From NCBI RefSeq assembly GCF_009363435.1, contig NZ_CP045354.1, positions 4,492,501 to 4,556,500 on the forward strand: 64,000 bases of DNA, given 5' to 3'. The notes below the pieces were generated by a model. It was not told the origin of the DNA and ran no database searches. It saw nothing but the letters and a program-made list of their open reading frames with translations. This DNA is from Labrenzia sp. THAF82 (GTDB lineage Bacteria; Pseudomonadota; Alphaproteobacteria; Rhizobiales; Stappiaceae). Of this stretch, positions 17,117 to 25,239 are shown in pieces (position 1 is the stretch's first letter; each line of letters opens with the position of its first letter). Both the position numbers and the translations under genes were made by a program.

Positions 17117-17745
17117 GCGCCTGGCACCTTCATCGGCCAGAAATCGATCATGACATTCTTCTGAAAGGCTGGGCGTTCACACAGTCGGTCGTAATATGCT
17201 TTGAGCCCCGGCAGATCCGCGCGGTCAAACTCCAGCTCATAGTATCGGTACAGCAGACCGCCAATCTGAAAGTCGGCAAGGTTAAGCGTGTCGCCGCCGA
17301 TATAGGGACCCTTTATCAACTGTTCGACAATGGTCATGGCTTGTTTAAGTGTTGCCTCTGCCGCAGCAATTGCGGCTACGTTCCGGTCTTCGACCGTGGT
17401 GCGCACAAATTGTATGAAAATGGTCGGGATAAGCGGGACATAGATGTGCTGCCTCGACATGTCTGCCCAGCGCTCGATCTGAGCAGCAGCCATCGGATCA
17501 GAGGGATGATCGCCATATTTGCGCATGAGGTAACGCAATATGGTCATGGCCTCTGAGAGGGTCTGACCATCGTCTTCCAACACGGGCACCAGACCCAGCG
17601 GATTCATTGCAAGAAATTCCGCCGTGTCATTGCCGCCGAACGGCCCACCGACATCAAGACGTTCATAAGATATGCCCAGTTCTTCCAGGCACCAGACGAC
17701 GGGCTGAACATTGGCGGATGTCAGACGTCCATGGACCTTTATCAT
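17113..17745 (-). CDS. glutathione S-transferase family protein
   Basis: 210-residue GST with an N-terminal thioredoxin-like domain ([22 protein letters not shown], split as needed, then [26 protein letters not shown]) and an all-alpha C-terminal domain. The Ser/Asn in LTSANVQ is the likely glutathione-activating residue and ESxAI is represented by LSEAMTI. In catabolic operons GSTs serve as isomerases (maleylpyruvate type), beta-etherases or dehalogenases. Here it overlaps the dehydrogenase and SnoaL genes by 4 bp each. The genuine reaction cannot be chosen from sequence. Confidence 0.88.
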   Translation of the reverse strand: MIKVHGRLTSANVQPVVWCLEELGISYERLDVGGPFGGNDTAEFLAMNPLGLVPVLEDDGQTLSEAMTILRYLMRKYGDHPSDPMAAAQIERWADMSRQHIYVPLIPTIFIQFVRTTVEDRNVAAIAAAEATLKQAMTIVEQLIKGPYIGGDTLNLADFQIGGLLYRYYELEFDRADLPGLKAYYDRLCERPAFQKNVMIDFWPMKVPGA

Positions 17746-19052
17746 TCTGCTGCTTCTCCATAAGGTACATTGCCGCCTCCATAGCGGCGCACCCGGATAT
17801 TGGCCTGTTCAGCATGGCCGACGAAACCCTCAAGCATGCAGAGACGGGAACAATAAGCGCCGATTTCAGCTGCGGCCTCGTCTGTCAGCACTTTTTGGTA
17901 AGAGTGCGTCTTCAGGAATTTCCCAACCCAGAGGCCGCCTGTGTAGCGGCCGGCCTTCTTTGTCGGCAGCGTATGATTCGTACCGATGACCTTGTCACCA
18001 TTGGCAACATTGGTTCGAGCGCCCAGGAACAGCGCACCGTAGCAAGTCATGTTTTCAAGGAACCAATCGTCCCTGTCCGTCATCACCTGCACATGTTCAG
18101 ACGCAATATCGTTGGCGACAGCCAACATCTCATCATAGCTGTCACACAGAATGACTTCGCCATAGTCTTCCCAGGATTTCGAAGCAGTCTCGGCTGTCGG
18201 CAAAATGCCCAGGAGACGGTCGATTTCCGTCAATGTCCCGGATGCAAGCTTGCGGGAATTCGTGACGAGGACGGCTGGAGAGTTATAGCCATGTTCTGCC
18301 TGCCCAAGAAGGTCTGTCGCGCACATTTCAGCGTCAACCGTTTCATCCGCAATGACCATGGTTTCCGTCGGCCCTGCAAAGAGATCGATCCCGACGCGCC
18401 CAAACAGCTGTCGCTTGGCTTCAGCAACAAATGCGTTTCCAGGACCGACCAGCATATGTACAGGGTCTATGGTCTCTGTCCCGATCGCCATTGCGCCGAC
18501 TGCCTGAATACCGCCGAGCACGTAAATCTCGTGTGCACCACCCAGATGCATGGCCGCGATAACCGCGGGGTTCGGCGCACCTTTAAAAGGCGGCGTTGCG
18601 GCAACGATACGCGGTACTTTCGCCACGGATGCCGTTGCGACGGACATATGCGCTGAAGCGACCATCGGGAACTTGCCACCAGGCACATAACAGCCGACCG
18701 ACTGAACCGGGATGTTTTTGTGACCGAGAATGACACCGGGCAAGGTTTCCACCTCGATGTCGAGCATGGATTCGCGTTGCGCCTGCGCAAATTTCCGCAC
18801 CTGCTCCTGCGCAAACTTGATGTCGGCCATGTCACGCGGCGACACCTTGTTCATCAGGGCTTCAATTTCGGACGGCGACAGGCGGAAGGACTGCGGTGCG
18901 TAATTGTCGAACTTTTCTGAGAGCTCGCGCACGGCAGCATCGCCGCGTGTCTCGATCTCGTGCAGCGTTCCCTCGACGATGGAACGAACCTTGGCGTCAT
19001 CCTCAGACCGTTCGGCTTCCGGCTTGCCACGCTTGAGATATTCAATCGCCAT
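17742..19052 (-). CDS. histidinol dehydrogenase-family alcohol dehydrogenase (HpsN-like)
   Basis: 436-residue NAD-dependent enzyme of the HisD family, which oxidises a primary alcohol to a carboxylate in two steps. Catalytic Glu-His (ASEHVQV) and the zinc ligands are visible: GQAEHGY, an Asp in [15 protein letters not shown] and the C-terminal His in [11 protein letters not shown]. It resembles HpsN (sulfopropanediol 3-dehydrogenase) more than HisD, for instance in the [15 protein letters not shown] region, and no his genes are near. First gene of the ten-gene LacI operon, with an operator-like palindrome 77 bp upstream. It probably oxidises a hydroxymethyl group of the imported compound. Confidence 0.85.
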   Translation of the reverse strand: MAIEYLKRGKPEAERSEDDAKVRSIVEGTLHEIETRGDAAVRELSEKFDNYAPQSFRLSPSEIEALMNKVSPRDMADIKFAQEQVRKFAQAQRESMLDIEVETLPGVILGHKNIPVQSVGCYVPGGKFPMVASAHMSVATASVAKVPRIVAATPPFKGAPNPAVIAAMHLGGAHEIYVLGGIQAVGAMAIGTETIDPVHMLVGPGNAFVAEAKRQLFGRVGIDLFAGPTETMVIADETVDAEMCATDLLGQAEHGYNSPAVLVTNSRKLASGTLTEIDRLLGILPTAETASKSWEDYGEVILCDSYDEMLAVANDIASEHVQVMTDRDDWFLENMTCYGALFLGARTNVANGDKVIGTNHTLPTKKAGRYTGGLWVGKFLKTHSYQKVLTDEAAAEIGAYCSRLCMLEGFVGHAEQANIRVRRYGGGNVPYGEAAE

Positions 19053-19128
19053 GTTTCTTCCCTTTCAAAGCGCCGGCGAAGGTCTTGTTCCGGCCTCCTG
19101 CCCTTTACGCAAAGTTGTCAATTCTCAA

Positions 19129-19146
19129 TTTGCATACGTATGCAGA
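19129..19146. promoter_or_regulatory. LacI-type operator, site 1
   Basis: The core TGCATACGTATGCA (19131-19144) is a perfect 14-bp palindrome with the central CG typical of LacI-family operators. It lies 77-94 bp upstream of the HpsN-like gene, the first gene of the ten-gene operon. Two related sites occur at 25121-25140 and 25175-25196. Confidence 0.75.
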
Positions 19147-19195
19147 ACAATCAAGATGCTTATTCAGATTGCTCTGGAAGTGGTTCGCGGCCCGG

Positions 19196-19732
19196 CTAGG
19201 CCGCCTTGCCAGGAACAGGAGGTTGACGGTCGCCACGGTCGAAGGCCTCCCACCCTTCCCCATTGAAGACGTCTCTTCCGAGCTGAGCCAGAACATGCGG
19301 AAAATCCACCATGACCCAGTTGTCGACAATCTTGCCATCAACGACTTTCCAGAAGTCCATGTAGCGGATTTGGATCCTTTTGCCGGTCGGCTCGATGCCC
19401 ATGAACGCACCTGAATGTGTCGCTTCCTGCCTCCCGAATGCAGCCGCCCACTCGCCCATGTAAAGACGCGCTTCATCAACGCAAATCTTTTCCGAAAAGG
19501 CCGCCTGAAACGGCTTTTGCCAATTGTCCTGAAATTCCTTGAGTCCGGTTTTCGTGCCGCAGCCGGTGTTGCCGAGCCAACGGAACCCTTCAGAAAAGAA
19601 TTCTCCAATGTCGGCGATCCGGTGGTCATTGAGGCCATCGACCATTGTCTCGATGACACGTTTCGTCTCATCGGTTTTGCTCATATCCGTATCACGGCTC
19701 AAAACAGCCTGTTCTGGACGAGATCCCTTCAT
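19196..19732 (-). CDS. single-domain SnoaL-like protein
   Basis: 178-residue protein with one NTF2-like domain. It ends with the segment VDGKIVDNWVMVDFPHVLAQ, closely related to the C-terminal ENWV motif of the larger paralogs, and has ITGKRIQIRYMDFW-like residues (IEPTGKRIQIRYMDFW) typical of ester cyclases, so it corresponds to one half of the tandem proteins. The ATG overlaps the stop of the upstream tandem gene (ATGA) with AGAGG 6 bases before it; another ATG 17 codons further in lacks a ribosome site. Last gene of the ABC importer operon. Perhaps an enzyme that complements the two-domain paralogs. Confidence 0.82.
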   Translation of the reverse strand: MKGSRPEQAVLSRDTDMSKTDETKRVIETMVDGLNDHRIADIGEFFSEGFRWLGNTGCGTKTGLKEFQDNWQKPFQAAFSEKICVDEARLYMGEWAAAFGRQEATHSGAFMGIEPTGKRIQIRYMDFWKVVDGKIVDNWVMVDFPHVLAQLGRDVFNGEGWEAFDRGDRQPPVPGKAA

Positions 19733-20739
19733 GTTCGGCCTCTGTTCATTTCGTCAAAAACATCAAAACCCATTTGCAAAAGCACATGTGGCACATCGAC
19801 AAAGACCCAGTTCTCCATCAACTTGTCTCCCTCACGTCGCCACCAGTCGCACACGCGCATATAGAGACGATCCCCTTTGGACGGTTGCCCCAAAAACGGC
19901 TTCGCCTGAACCGCATTCAGCGATGGCCATCCGCCTGAACAGACATAATTACCGTCACCAAATCGCGTGAAATGCCGGGTACGGCTGCCTTCAACGGCTC
20001 CTCCGATCCACTCGCTGAATGTGTTTTCGAATGGCACCTGGAACCCGGCGAAGCTCTCCAGTCCCGCAAAACTGCCAAAGGCGGCGGGGCCATACCAGAG
20101 CATGTTTTCATGCCAGTACGGGCGCCACTGTTCGTCCTTGGTCGCGAGCTTGCGCAGCATGTGTGTGACCATCTTCAGGGAGACCGCGCTTACCGCCGGA
20201 TCATTGTGGTGCCACTGCAGACCGTCCTGGGTCACCGGACCAGGCAAATACCCCGTATAGCCGCGGGTCGCGCCTGGTGAAACGGCAATTGGCCACTGAC
20301 TGGCCGCAATCATCAGCTCGGGAATATCGAGATAGATGTAGCTCTCGACAGCGCGCCCTTCTTCCATTCGGTGGAACTCGCCAAAGCGGAGATACGCCAG
20401 CGTTCCTGTGGGCCTGATGCCAAGCCAGGGCGATGTGAAATTCCCAAAATAGTAACCTGTCGAAGTGACCCAGCTTGCCTCCTCAAAGCTGCCGCCAAAG
20501 GCGATATAGTCTGACCGCCCAAGTCCGCTCAAAGCTTGAGTAAGTGGCTCCAGGAACTGGTCGATATAGCTGTCCGGACCGATAATCGCATCAAAGGGAT
20601 GCACAAGATTGATAACCGCGTCACCGGCGAAAAAGCGGCGCGCTGCGGCCGCTGTGCCACCGGCACGTTCCAACCGGTAGGCGTCCACATACGTCTTCAG
20701 GGCAGCCTTGTTTGCCGGTATGGGAGACACCTGGTTCAC
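19729..20739 (-). CDS. tandem SnoaL-like protein with WYGP/ENWV motifs
   Basis: 336 residues, two NTF2-like domains. Shared blocks with the 351- and 328-residue paralogs are GYYFGNFTSPWLGI (near residue 108), LPGPVTQDG (near 175), MLWYGPAAFG (near 215), NYVCSGGWPSL (near 275) and MENWVFVDVPHVLLQMG at the end. The gene follows the second permease by 3 bp and overlaps the single-domain SnoaL gene, so these enzymes are co-expressed with the importer. Its role is unassigned; NTF2-fold enzymes usually catalyse acid-base steps such as aldol, cyclisation or elimination reactions without a cofactor. Confidence 0.82.
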   Translation of the reverse strand: MNQVSPIPANKAALKTYVDAYRLERAGGTAAAARRFFAGDAVINLVHPFDAIIGPDSYIDQFLEPLTQALSGLGRSDYIAFGGSFEEASWVTSTGYYFGNFTSPWLGIRPTGTLAYLRFGEFHRMEEGRAVESYIYLDIPELMIAASQWPIAVSPGATRGYTGYLPGPVTQDGLQWHHNDPAVSAVSLKMVTHMLRKLATKDEQWRPYWHENMLWYGPAAFGSFAGLESFAGFQVPFENTFSEWIGGAVEGSRTRHFTRFGDGNYVCSGGWPSLNAVQAKPFLGQPSKGDRLYMRVCDWWRREGDKLMENWVFVDVPHVLLQMGFDVFDEMNRGRT

Positions 20740-20742
20740 CGA

Positions 20743-21624
20743 TCAGCCTTTCACCGCACCGGCGGTCAGTCCGGAGACAATCTGGCGCTGGAACAGCATC
20801 ACGAGCAGGAACAATGGTGCTGTGGCCGACACGACAGCCGCGACTGCAAACATGACGTTGCCTTCGGTGTAGGTCGTTCCGAGAAACGCCGCGATTTTCG
20901 GCACCATGGTCCGGTTCTGCTCGTTCAGCAGCATCGTGGTGACGGCAAAATCATTGTAGGCGAGCAGGAAGCTGAACAAACCGGTCGTGATGACGCCGGG
21001 CCACATCACCGGAATGATGACATAGCGAAAGGCCTGAAACTGGGTGCATCCGTCAACTTTGGCGCTTTCGTCGAGATCGATCGGGATCTTCTTGAAGAAC
21101 GAGTGCAGCATCCACAAAGTGAACGGCTGGTTTATCGCCACAAGCACGATGATCGCCGTCGGCAGGTATCCCCAAAGGTTCCAGGCAAAGAAAGGCGGCA
21201 GATACCCGGAAACCAGCGTGATTTGAGGCATGGCGCGGAAAATCAGCGCGGCAATCAGGAGCCAGAAGACATAATTGTAGTTAGAGCGGCTGAGCGCGTA
21301 TCCACCAAGAGTGCCAATCGTTAACGAGGTGACGACAACAAAGAGGCAGACAATGCCTGTATTCAGCGCAGCGCGCCAAAACTCTTCCTGCACCCAGGCA
21401 CCGTAGTACCCTGCCCCGGTAAAGGCCGACCCGTGCGTTTCTTCCGTCAGCTTGCCTGTGATCGCATTGGTCCAGTCGGCGATTGAAAAGAAGTCGAGTT
21501 CGACCTTGAACGACCCCCATAGCGTCCAGAAGAACGGAAACGCAGCTAGCAGAAGCCAGAATACGATGAATAAGGTCGAGGCAACCTTCAGGGAAACCGG
21601 TGCCTGCCTGGCAGATGAACTCAT
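20743..21624 (-). CDS. carbohydrate ABC transporter permease, MalG type
   Basis: Inner-membrane permease of 293 residues with six predicted helices. The EAA-type loop that contacts the ATPase is IDLDESAKVDGCTQFQAFRYVIIP (residues about 190-213, quoted only in part: ESAKVDGCTQFQAF). A longer than usual loop after helix 1 (SIADWTNAITGKLTEE and on) faces the periplasm. Pairs with the MalF-type permease 3 bp upstream, the binding protein and the MalK-type ATPase in the same operon. Sugar-family assignment describes the fold; the real cargo could be a glycoside or polyol. Confidence 0.9.
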   Translation of the reverse strand: MSSSARQAPVSLKVASTLFIVFWLLLAAFPFFWTLWGSFKVELDFFSIADWTNAITGKLTEETHGSAFTGAGYYGAWVQEEFWRAALNTGIVCLFVVVTSLTIGTLGGYALSRSNYNYVFWLLIAALIFRAMPQITLVSGYLPPFFAWNLWGYLPTAIIVLVAINQPFTLWMLHSFFKKIPIDLDESAKVDGCTQFQAFRYVIIPVMWPGVITTGLFSFLLAYNDFAVTTMLLNEQNRTMVPKIAAFLGTTYTEGNVMFAVAAVVSATAPLFLLVMLFQRQIVSGLTAGAVKG

Positions 21625-21627
21625 GGC

Positions 21628-22653
21628 TCAAGCCTTCCCTTTGAAGTCGCGCCAAGTGCGCACAAGAACCGGCGACAGCAAAATGGCCACCCCGATAATC
21701 GTCAGAACGGATGTGGTCGCAGCCGCTGACAGCTGATTTGTCTCTCCGCTCAGATCGTTGAAAATGATCCAAGACAGCGACGTTGCATGAGCGGAGGCAT
21801 TGAAACCGATGATCGGCTCAAACACGCGGAAATTGTCCATGAGCTGAATAAGAGCCACAAATGTCACGAGCGGCGTCAGATGCGGGAGCACAACATATCT
21901 GGTCTGCTGCCAGCGTGTTGCGCCATCAATCTGCGCGCTTTCCAGCGTGTCCTGCGGCACGGTTTGCAATCCGGCGTAAAAAACAACGAAAGCAAATGGT
22001 GCCGAATGCCAAATGCCGTACACCATCAGCGCGATCCACATCAATGGTGTCGAGGCCTTCAGCGACAGGTCCGGACTGCCCGCAACATATTGAATGAATT
22101 CACCTATGATGCCGCGGCTGTCGATCATCCAATAAAGGGTCAGTGAACCGATCAGCGGGGTCACGATCATCGGCAGAAGCGAGAAGAAAATAACGAAACC
22201 GCGTATTCTTCGGTTCAGCGAATTTACTGCAAGCGCGATCACAAATCCGAGGGCTATGAGCGCCGGTGTCACGACAAACGTGTAAGCCAGCGTGAAAGCC
22301 ATTGCCCTATAGAAGGGAAGGTCGCCGACATCACTGAAGAACTCACCGATGCTCTGGCTTGTGGTCCAGGCCTCGCTCACTTCAGCAACTGCCAGGTGTC
22401 CTCGGTCCAGATAGATCCCAAGTCCGGCAAATCGGCCAAGCGGTTCGGCCTCACGCAATTGCGCCGTCGCCTCCTGGTCGATCACCACGCTTTTGGTACA
22501 GCCAAAGGGGCCGCAGTTTTCCGTTTCAACCAGCACGGCCTCATGAGGTACGAACAGCGACTGGATCACGACCGACCCTATAGGCGCCGCAATGAAGATC
22601 AGCATTGCGAGTGCTGTCGGTAGAAAAAACCAAAAGAAGGTCCTGTGTTTCAT
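21628..22653 (-). CDS. ABC transporter permease, MalF type, with enlarged periplasmic loop
   Basis: 341-residue inner-membrane permease. The EAA loop is visible in TLESAQIDGATRWQQTRYVV. Between helix 1 and helix 2 (about residues 34-115) there is a hydrophilic segment of about 80 residues containing a Cys pair (CGPFGC, Cys47 and Cys52), longer than in most sugar permeases of this size, and probably periplasmic where a disulfide could form. It follows the binding-protein gene after a stem-loop and precedes the MalG-type gene by 3 bp. Cargo unknown. Confidence 0.9.
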   Translation of the reverse strand: MKHRTFFWFFLPTALAMLIFIAAPIGSVVIQSLFVPHEAVLVETENCGPFGCTKSVVIDQEATAQLREAEPLGRFAGLGIYLDRGHLAVAEVSEAWTTSQSIGEFFSDVGDLPFYRAMAFTLAYTFVVTPALIALGFVIALAVNSLNRRIRGFVIFFSLLPMIVTPLIGSLTLYWMIDSRGIIGEFIQYVAGSPDLSLKASTPLMWIALMVYGIWHSAPFAFVVFYAGLQTVPQDTLESAQIDGATRWQQTRYVVLPHLTPLVTFVALIQLMDNFRVFEPIIGFNASAHATSLSWIIFNDLSGETNQLSAAATTSVLTIIGVAILLSPVLVRTWRDFKGKA

Positions 22654-22692
22654 ACCGTTGCCCGATCATCTGGTTGATTGGAGAAAATGGAA

Positions 22693-22710
22693 TGCGTCCA
22701 GTTGGACGCA
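22693..22710. terminator. intercistronic stem-loop after binding-protein gene
   Basis: TGCGTCC and GGACGCA pair around AGTT, 17 bp past the binding-protein stop and 40 bp before the MalF-type gene on the minus strand. No T run follows, so it more likely stabilises the upstream message or attenuates transcription than ends it fully. Confidence 0.55.
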
Positions 22711-22726
22711 CTCCGGGCGGTTCCGA

Positions 22727-23962
22727 TTAAAGGAAGCCCTTTTCCTTGGCAGCAGCTGTATAAGCGGCTTCCACATCCTTGAGCGCCTGTTCAGCGCTTT
22801 CCTTGCCCTGCATGAAATCTGTCAACTCAGCACCAAGCGCTGTGTGCATCAGCCCCATGTAGGGAAATGTCGGATATGGGATCGTGCCCTTGTTGGCAGC
22901 ATCGAAGACGCCAGTTGCTGCCGGTGTCGGCTCATAACCGTCGATCAGCCAGACGGCCTGGATCGCAACATCGTCGTCTTTGAGAATGGACGGATCGATC
23001 GCATTTTTCATTGCAACGAAAGTCGCTTCCGCATCTTCGTCGGAAATGTTCTTTGCAACGGTCCAGCCGTCCCACCAAAGTGTCGAAGCAGGTGTTGAAC
23101 CACCGCCCACGGTCATCGGACCGGAAATGGCAAACCCGTCAACGACGTCCTGAGGCACACCGTCAGCCGTTGTCAAAGTGGCTGCACGCGATCCCCACAT
23201 GTTCATCAACGCAACATTGCCGGCGCGGTACTCGGCATTTGTGGCGTTTGAATCGTGGGTCAGAAAATCCGGATTCATGTATTCGCTGAGCGCTTTCATC
23301 ATTTCCAGAGCCTTGATACCGGCTTCGGAATTGACGTTCGGCTCTGCAGTACCCGGCTTGAAGAACTCACCGCCAAAGCCCAGGAACATGTTGTTGAATT
23401 CCTGCGCAAGGTTCCAGCCCGCAGCATAGGCACCGCCAACTGGATTTTCCATGATGCCCTTGTCGCGGATCATCTGCGCGATGCCGAGCATGTCCTCATA
23501 GGTTTTCGGCGGCTCGACCCCAAGCTCCTCCAGGATGTCCTTTCGGTAAACCAGGTGTTGCGCGTTGGCCATGAAAGCAACCGCCATGACCTTGCCATCA
23601 ATTGTGATCAGCTGGTTCTTGCTCAAGCCATCGCCATGCTTGGCCACAAGATCGTCGAGCGGGCGGATCAGATCCTCGTTCATCAAGGCAACGATGGAGG
23701 AGTTGGCGATGATCGCTGTGGTGTATTCGGCCGGATCTCCGCTCATGCCAGCAACATTGAGCTTCTGATGGTCAGCCGTGAGGTTCGATTTGACTTCAAC
23801 CGTGTCCGAAGCGCATTCCTGAGCGCCCGCCCCAACGGTTTGAATTGCCGGAAATTCGTTGCCGATGATGCTGACCCGGCCGTTTTCGACGCCGCACTCA
23901 GCATATGCTGCGGTCGCCATTACCGACATGGCACCTGCCAACAATAGTCTTTTTACAAGCAT
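22727..23962 (-). CDS. extracellular substrate-binding protein of sugar-type ABC importer
   Basis: Periplasmic solute receptor of 411 residues, MalE/SBP_bac_1 fold. Signal peptide MLVKRLLLAGAMSVMATAAYA is followed by a mature N-terminus with CGVENGRVSIIGNEFPAIQ and a short Cys-containing segment (QECASD). The family's hinge region is seen in NIEFNNMFLGFGG-like text (AQEFNNMFLGFGGEFF) and an aromatic-rich pocket around STLWWDGWTVAKN. It lies between the ATPase and permease genes of the LacI-controlled importer operon and defines the specificity of the system. The ligand is unknown, but the two Trp after STL fit stacking against a sugar or aromatic ring. Confidence 0.9.
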   Translation of the reverse strand: MLVKRLLLAGAMSVMATAAYAECGVENGRVSIIGNEFPAIQTVGAGAQECASDTVEVKSNLTADHQKLNVAGMSGDPAEYTTAIIANSSIVALMNEDLIRPLDDLVAKHGDGLSKNQLITIDGKVMAVAFMANAQHLVYRKDILEELGVEPPKTYEDMLGIAQMIRDKGIMENPVGGAYAAGWNLAQEFNNMFLGFGGEFFKPGTAEPNVNSEAGIKALEMMKALSEYMNPDFLTHDSNATNAEYRAGNVALMNMWGSRAATLTTADGVPQDVVDGFAISGPMTVGGGSTPASTLWWDGWTVAKNISDEDAEATFVAMKNAIDPSILKDDDVAIQAVWLIDGYEPTPAATGVFDAANKGTIPYPTFPYMGLMHTALGAELTDFMQGKESAEQALKDVEAAYTAAAKEKGFL

Positions 23963-24034
23963 GTTTGTCCTCCTGCTATTCCTTGCGCCTATGACGCATC
24001 TCTGGAAACCGGCTATGCCGGGTATGGACAGGCT

Positions 24035-25090
24035 TTAGGCGTCGAGACGCGCGCCTGTCTCGTGATGAAATAGGTGACAGATCTCTGGCGGGATATGCAG
24101 ACCGACGGTCTCATCAATCTCTATTCGATAGTCTTTGCTCGCCTTCACGGAGACCAGTGCGCCTCCCGCCTTGACCGTGATCATCGTGGCATCGCCGAGA
24201 AGCTCCATCGTGTAGACCGGTGCATTGATCTCCGCTTCGGCACTGGACTGAGCAACGGCTGCATCTTCGGCACGAAATCCGAGGGTCACCGGTCCGTCCG
24301 GGCCGCTCAATCCGGCGATTTCGACATGCTCGCCGGTAAATGTGCCGCCCTTTAGGGTGCCGTTCATAAGGTTCATAGCTGGGGAACCGATAAAGCCCGC
24401 AACGAATGTGTTGGCCGGCTTGTCATAGATATCGGTTGGAGTCCCGACCTGCTGAATGATACCGCGCTGCATCACAACAACACGATCAGCAAGCGTCATT
24501 GCTTCGATCTGATCGTGTGTCACATAGATCGTAGTGACCTGAAGCTCGTGCTGCAGGTTCTTGATCTGCGCCCGTGTGGAGACTCGCAACTTCGCATCAA
24601 GGTTGGAGAGCGGCTCGTCCATTAGGAAGACGTTCGGCTCGCGCACAATGGCGCGGGCAAGCGCAACGCGCTGACGCTGACCACCTGACAATTCCGCAGG
24701 CTTTCGGTGCAAAAACTCGCGAAGTTCAACCATGTCGGCAGCGCGCATGACCCTTTCATCATGGGTCGAGGGGTCGACTTTGCGCACCTTCAGCGGAAAG
24801 CGAATGTTGTCATAAACATTCATGTTCGGATAGAGGCCATAGGACTGGAAGACCATGGCGATATCCCTGTCCTTAGGCTCGAGATTGTTGACCACCCGGT
24901 CACCAATAGCAATCTCGCCGTCCGTGGCGTCCTCAAGACCTGCGATCATGCGCATCGTTGTGGTCTTGCCGCATCCGGAGGGTCCCAGAAGTACGAGAAA
25001 TTCACGATCTGCGATCGTCAAGTTGAAGTTGTCGACGCCGACAAAGGCACCCCAACGTTTTGACACGTTTTTAAGCTGAATCTCAGCCAC
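24035..25090 (-). CDS. ABC importer ATP-binding protein, MalK/UgpC type
   Basis: 351-residue ATPase with Walker A GPSGCGKTTT (about residues 37-46), signature LSGGQRQRVALARA, Walker B NVFLMDEPLSNLD and H-loop VTHDQIEAMT. The C-terminal third has the OB-fold regulatory domain found in MalK-type subunits. The start codon is GTG. First gene of the importer operon, with operator-like palindromes 31 and 85 bp upstream. It energises the two permeases that follow in the same operon. Confidence 0.93.
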   Translation of the reverse strand: MAEIQLKNVSKRWGAFVGVDNFNLTIADREFLVLLGPSGCGKTTTMRMIAGLEDATDGEIAIGDRVVNNLEPKDRDIAMVFQSYGLYPNMNVYDNIRFPLKVRKVDPSTHDERVMRAADMVELREFLHRKPAELSGGQRQRVALARAIVREPNVFLMDEPLSNLDAKLRVSTRAQIKNLQHELQVTTIYVTHDQIEAMTLADRVVVMQRGIIQQVGTPTDIYDKPANTFVAGFIGSPAMNLMNGTLKGGTFTGEHVEIAGLSGPDGPVTLGFRAEDAAVAQSSAEAEINAPVYTMELLGDATMITVKAGGALVSVKASKDYRIEIDETVGLHIPPEICHLFHHETGARLDA

Positions 25091-25120
25091 AGCGCCCCTC
25101 CCGAACCGTCCGCAAGCTCA

Positions 25121-25140
25121 TTTTGCATTCCTATGCAAAA
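25121..25140. promoter_or_regulatory. LacI-type operator, site 2
   Basis: TTTTGCATTCCTATGCAAAA: two 8-bp inverted half-sites TTTTGCAT/ATGCAAAA with a 4-bp centre. Located 31 bp upstream of the ABC ATPase start, where a bound repressor would block the importer operon promoter. Confidence 0.75.
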
Positions 25141-25174
25141 TAAGTAGACACACTTATCATTCTTTGGCAATGAT

Positions 25175-25196
25175 TTTTTGCATACGAATGCAAAAA
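25175..25196. promoter_or_regulatory. LacI-type operator, site 3
   Basis: Half-sites TTTTTGCAT and ATGCAAAAA flank the centre ACGA (22 bp in all). It is 44 bp upstream of the divergent SnoaL-like ATG and 54 bp from site 2 (centre to centre), so a tetramer could loop or a dimer could cover both promoters of this divergent region. Confidence 0.75.
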
Positions 25197-25239
25197 TGAT
25201 ATCAAGACACGTTCAGCTCTTCATCTTAAAGGTTTGGAA

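Noticed and set aside
17607..18656. Open reading frame of 349 codons on the plus strand inside the HpsN-like gene
   Set aside because: It is antisense to a well-conserved dehydrogenase, has Arg/His/Cys-rich composition and no family motif.
17742..19052. Assignment as hisD of histidine biosynthesis
   Set aside because: No his genes nearby, cluster is catabolic and LacI-controlled, and sequence resembles HpsN-type enzymes more.
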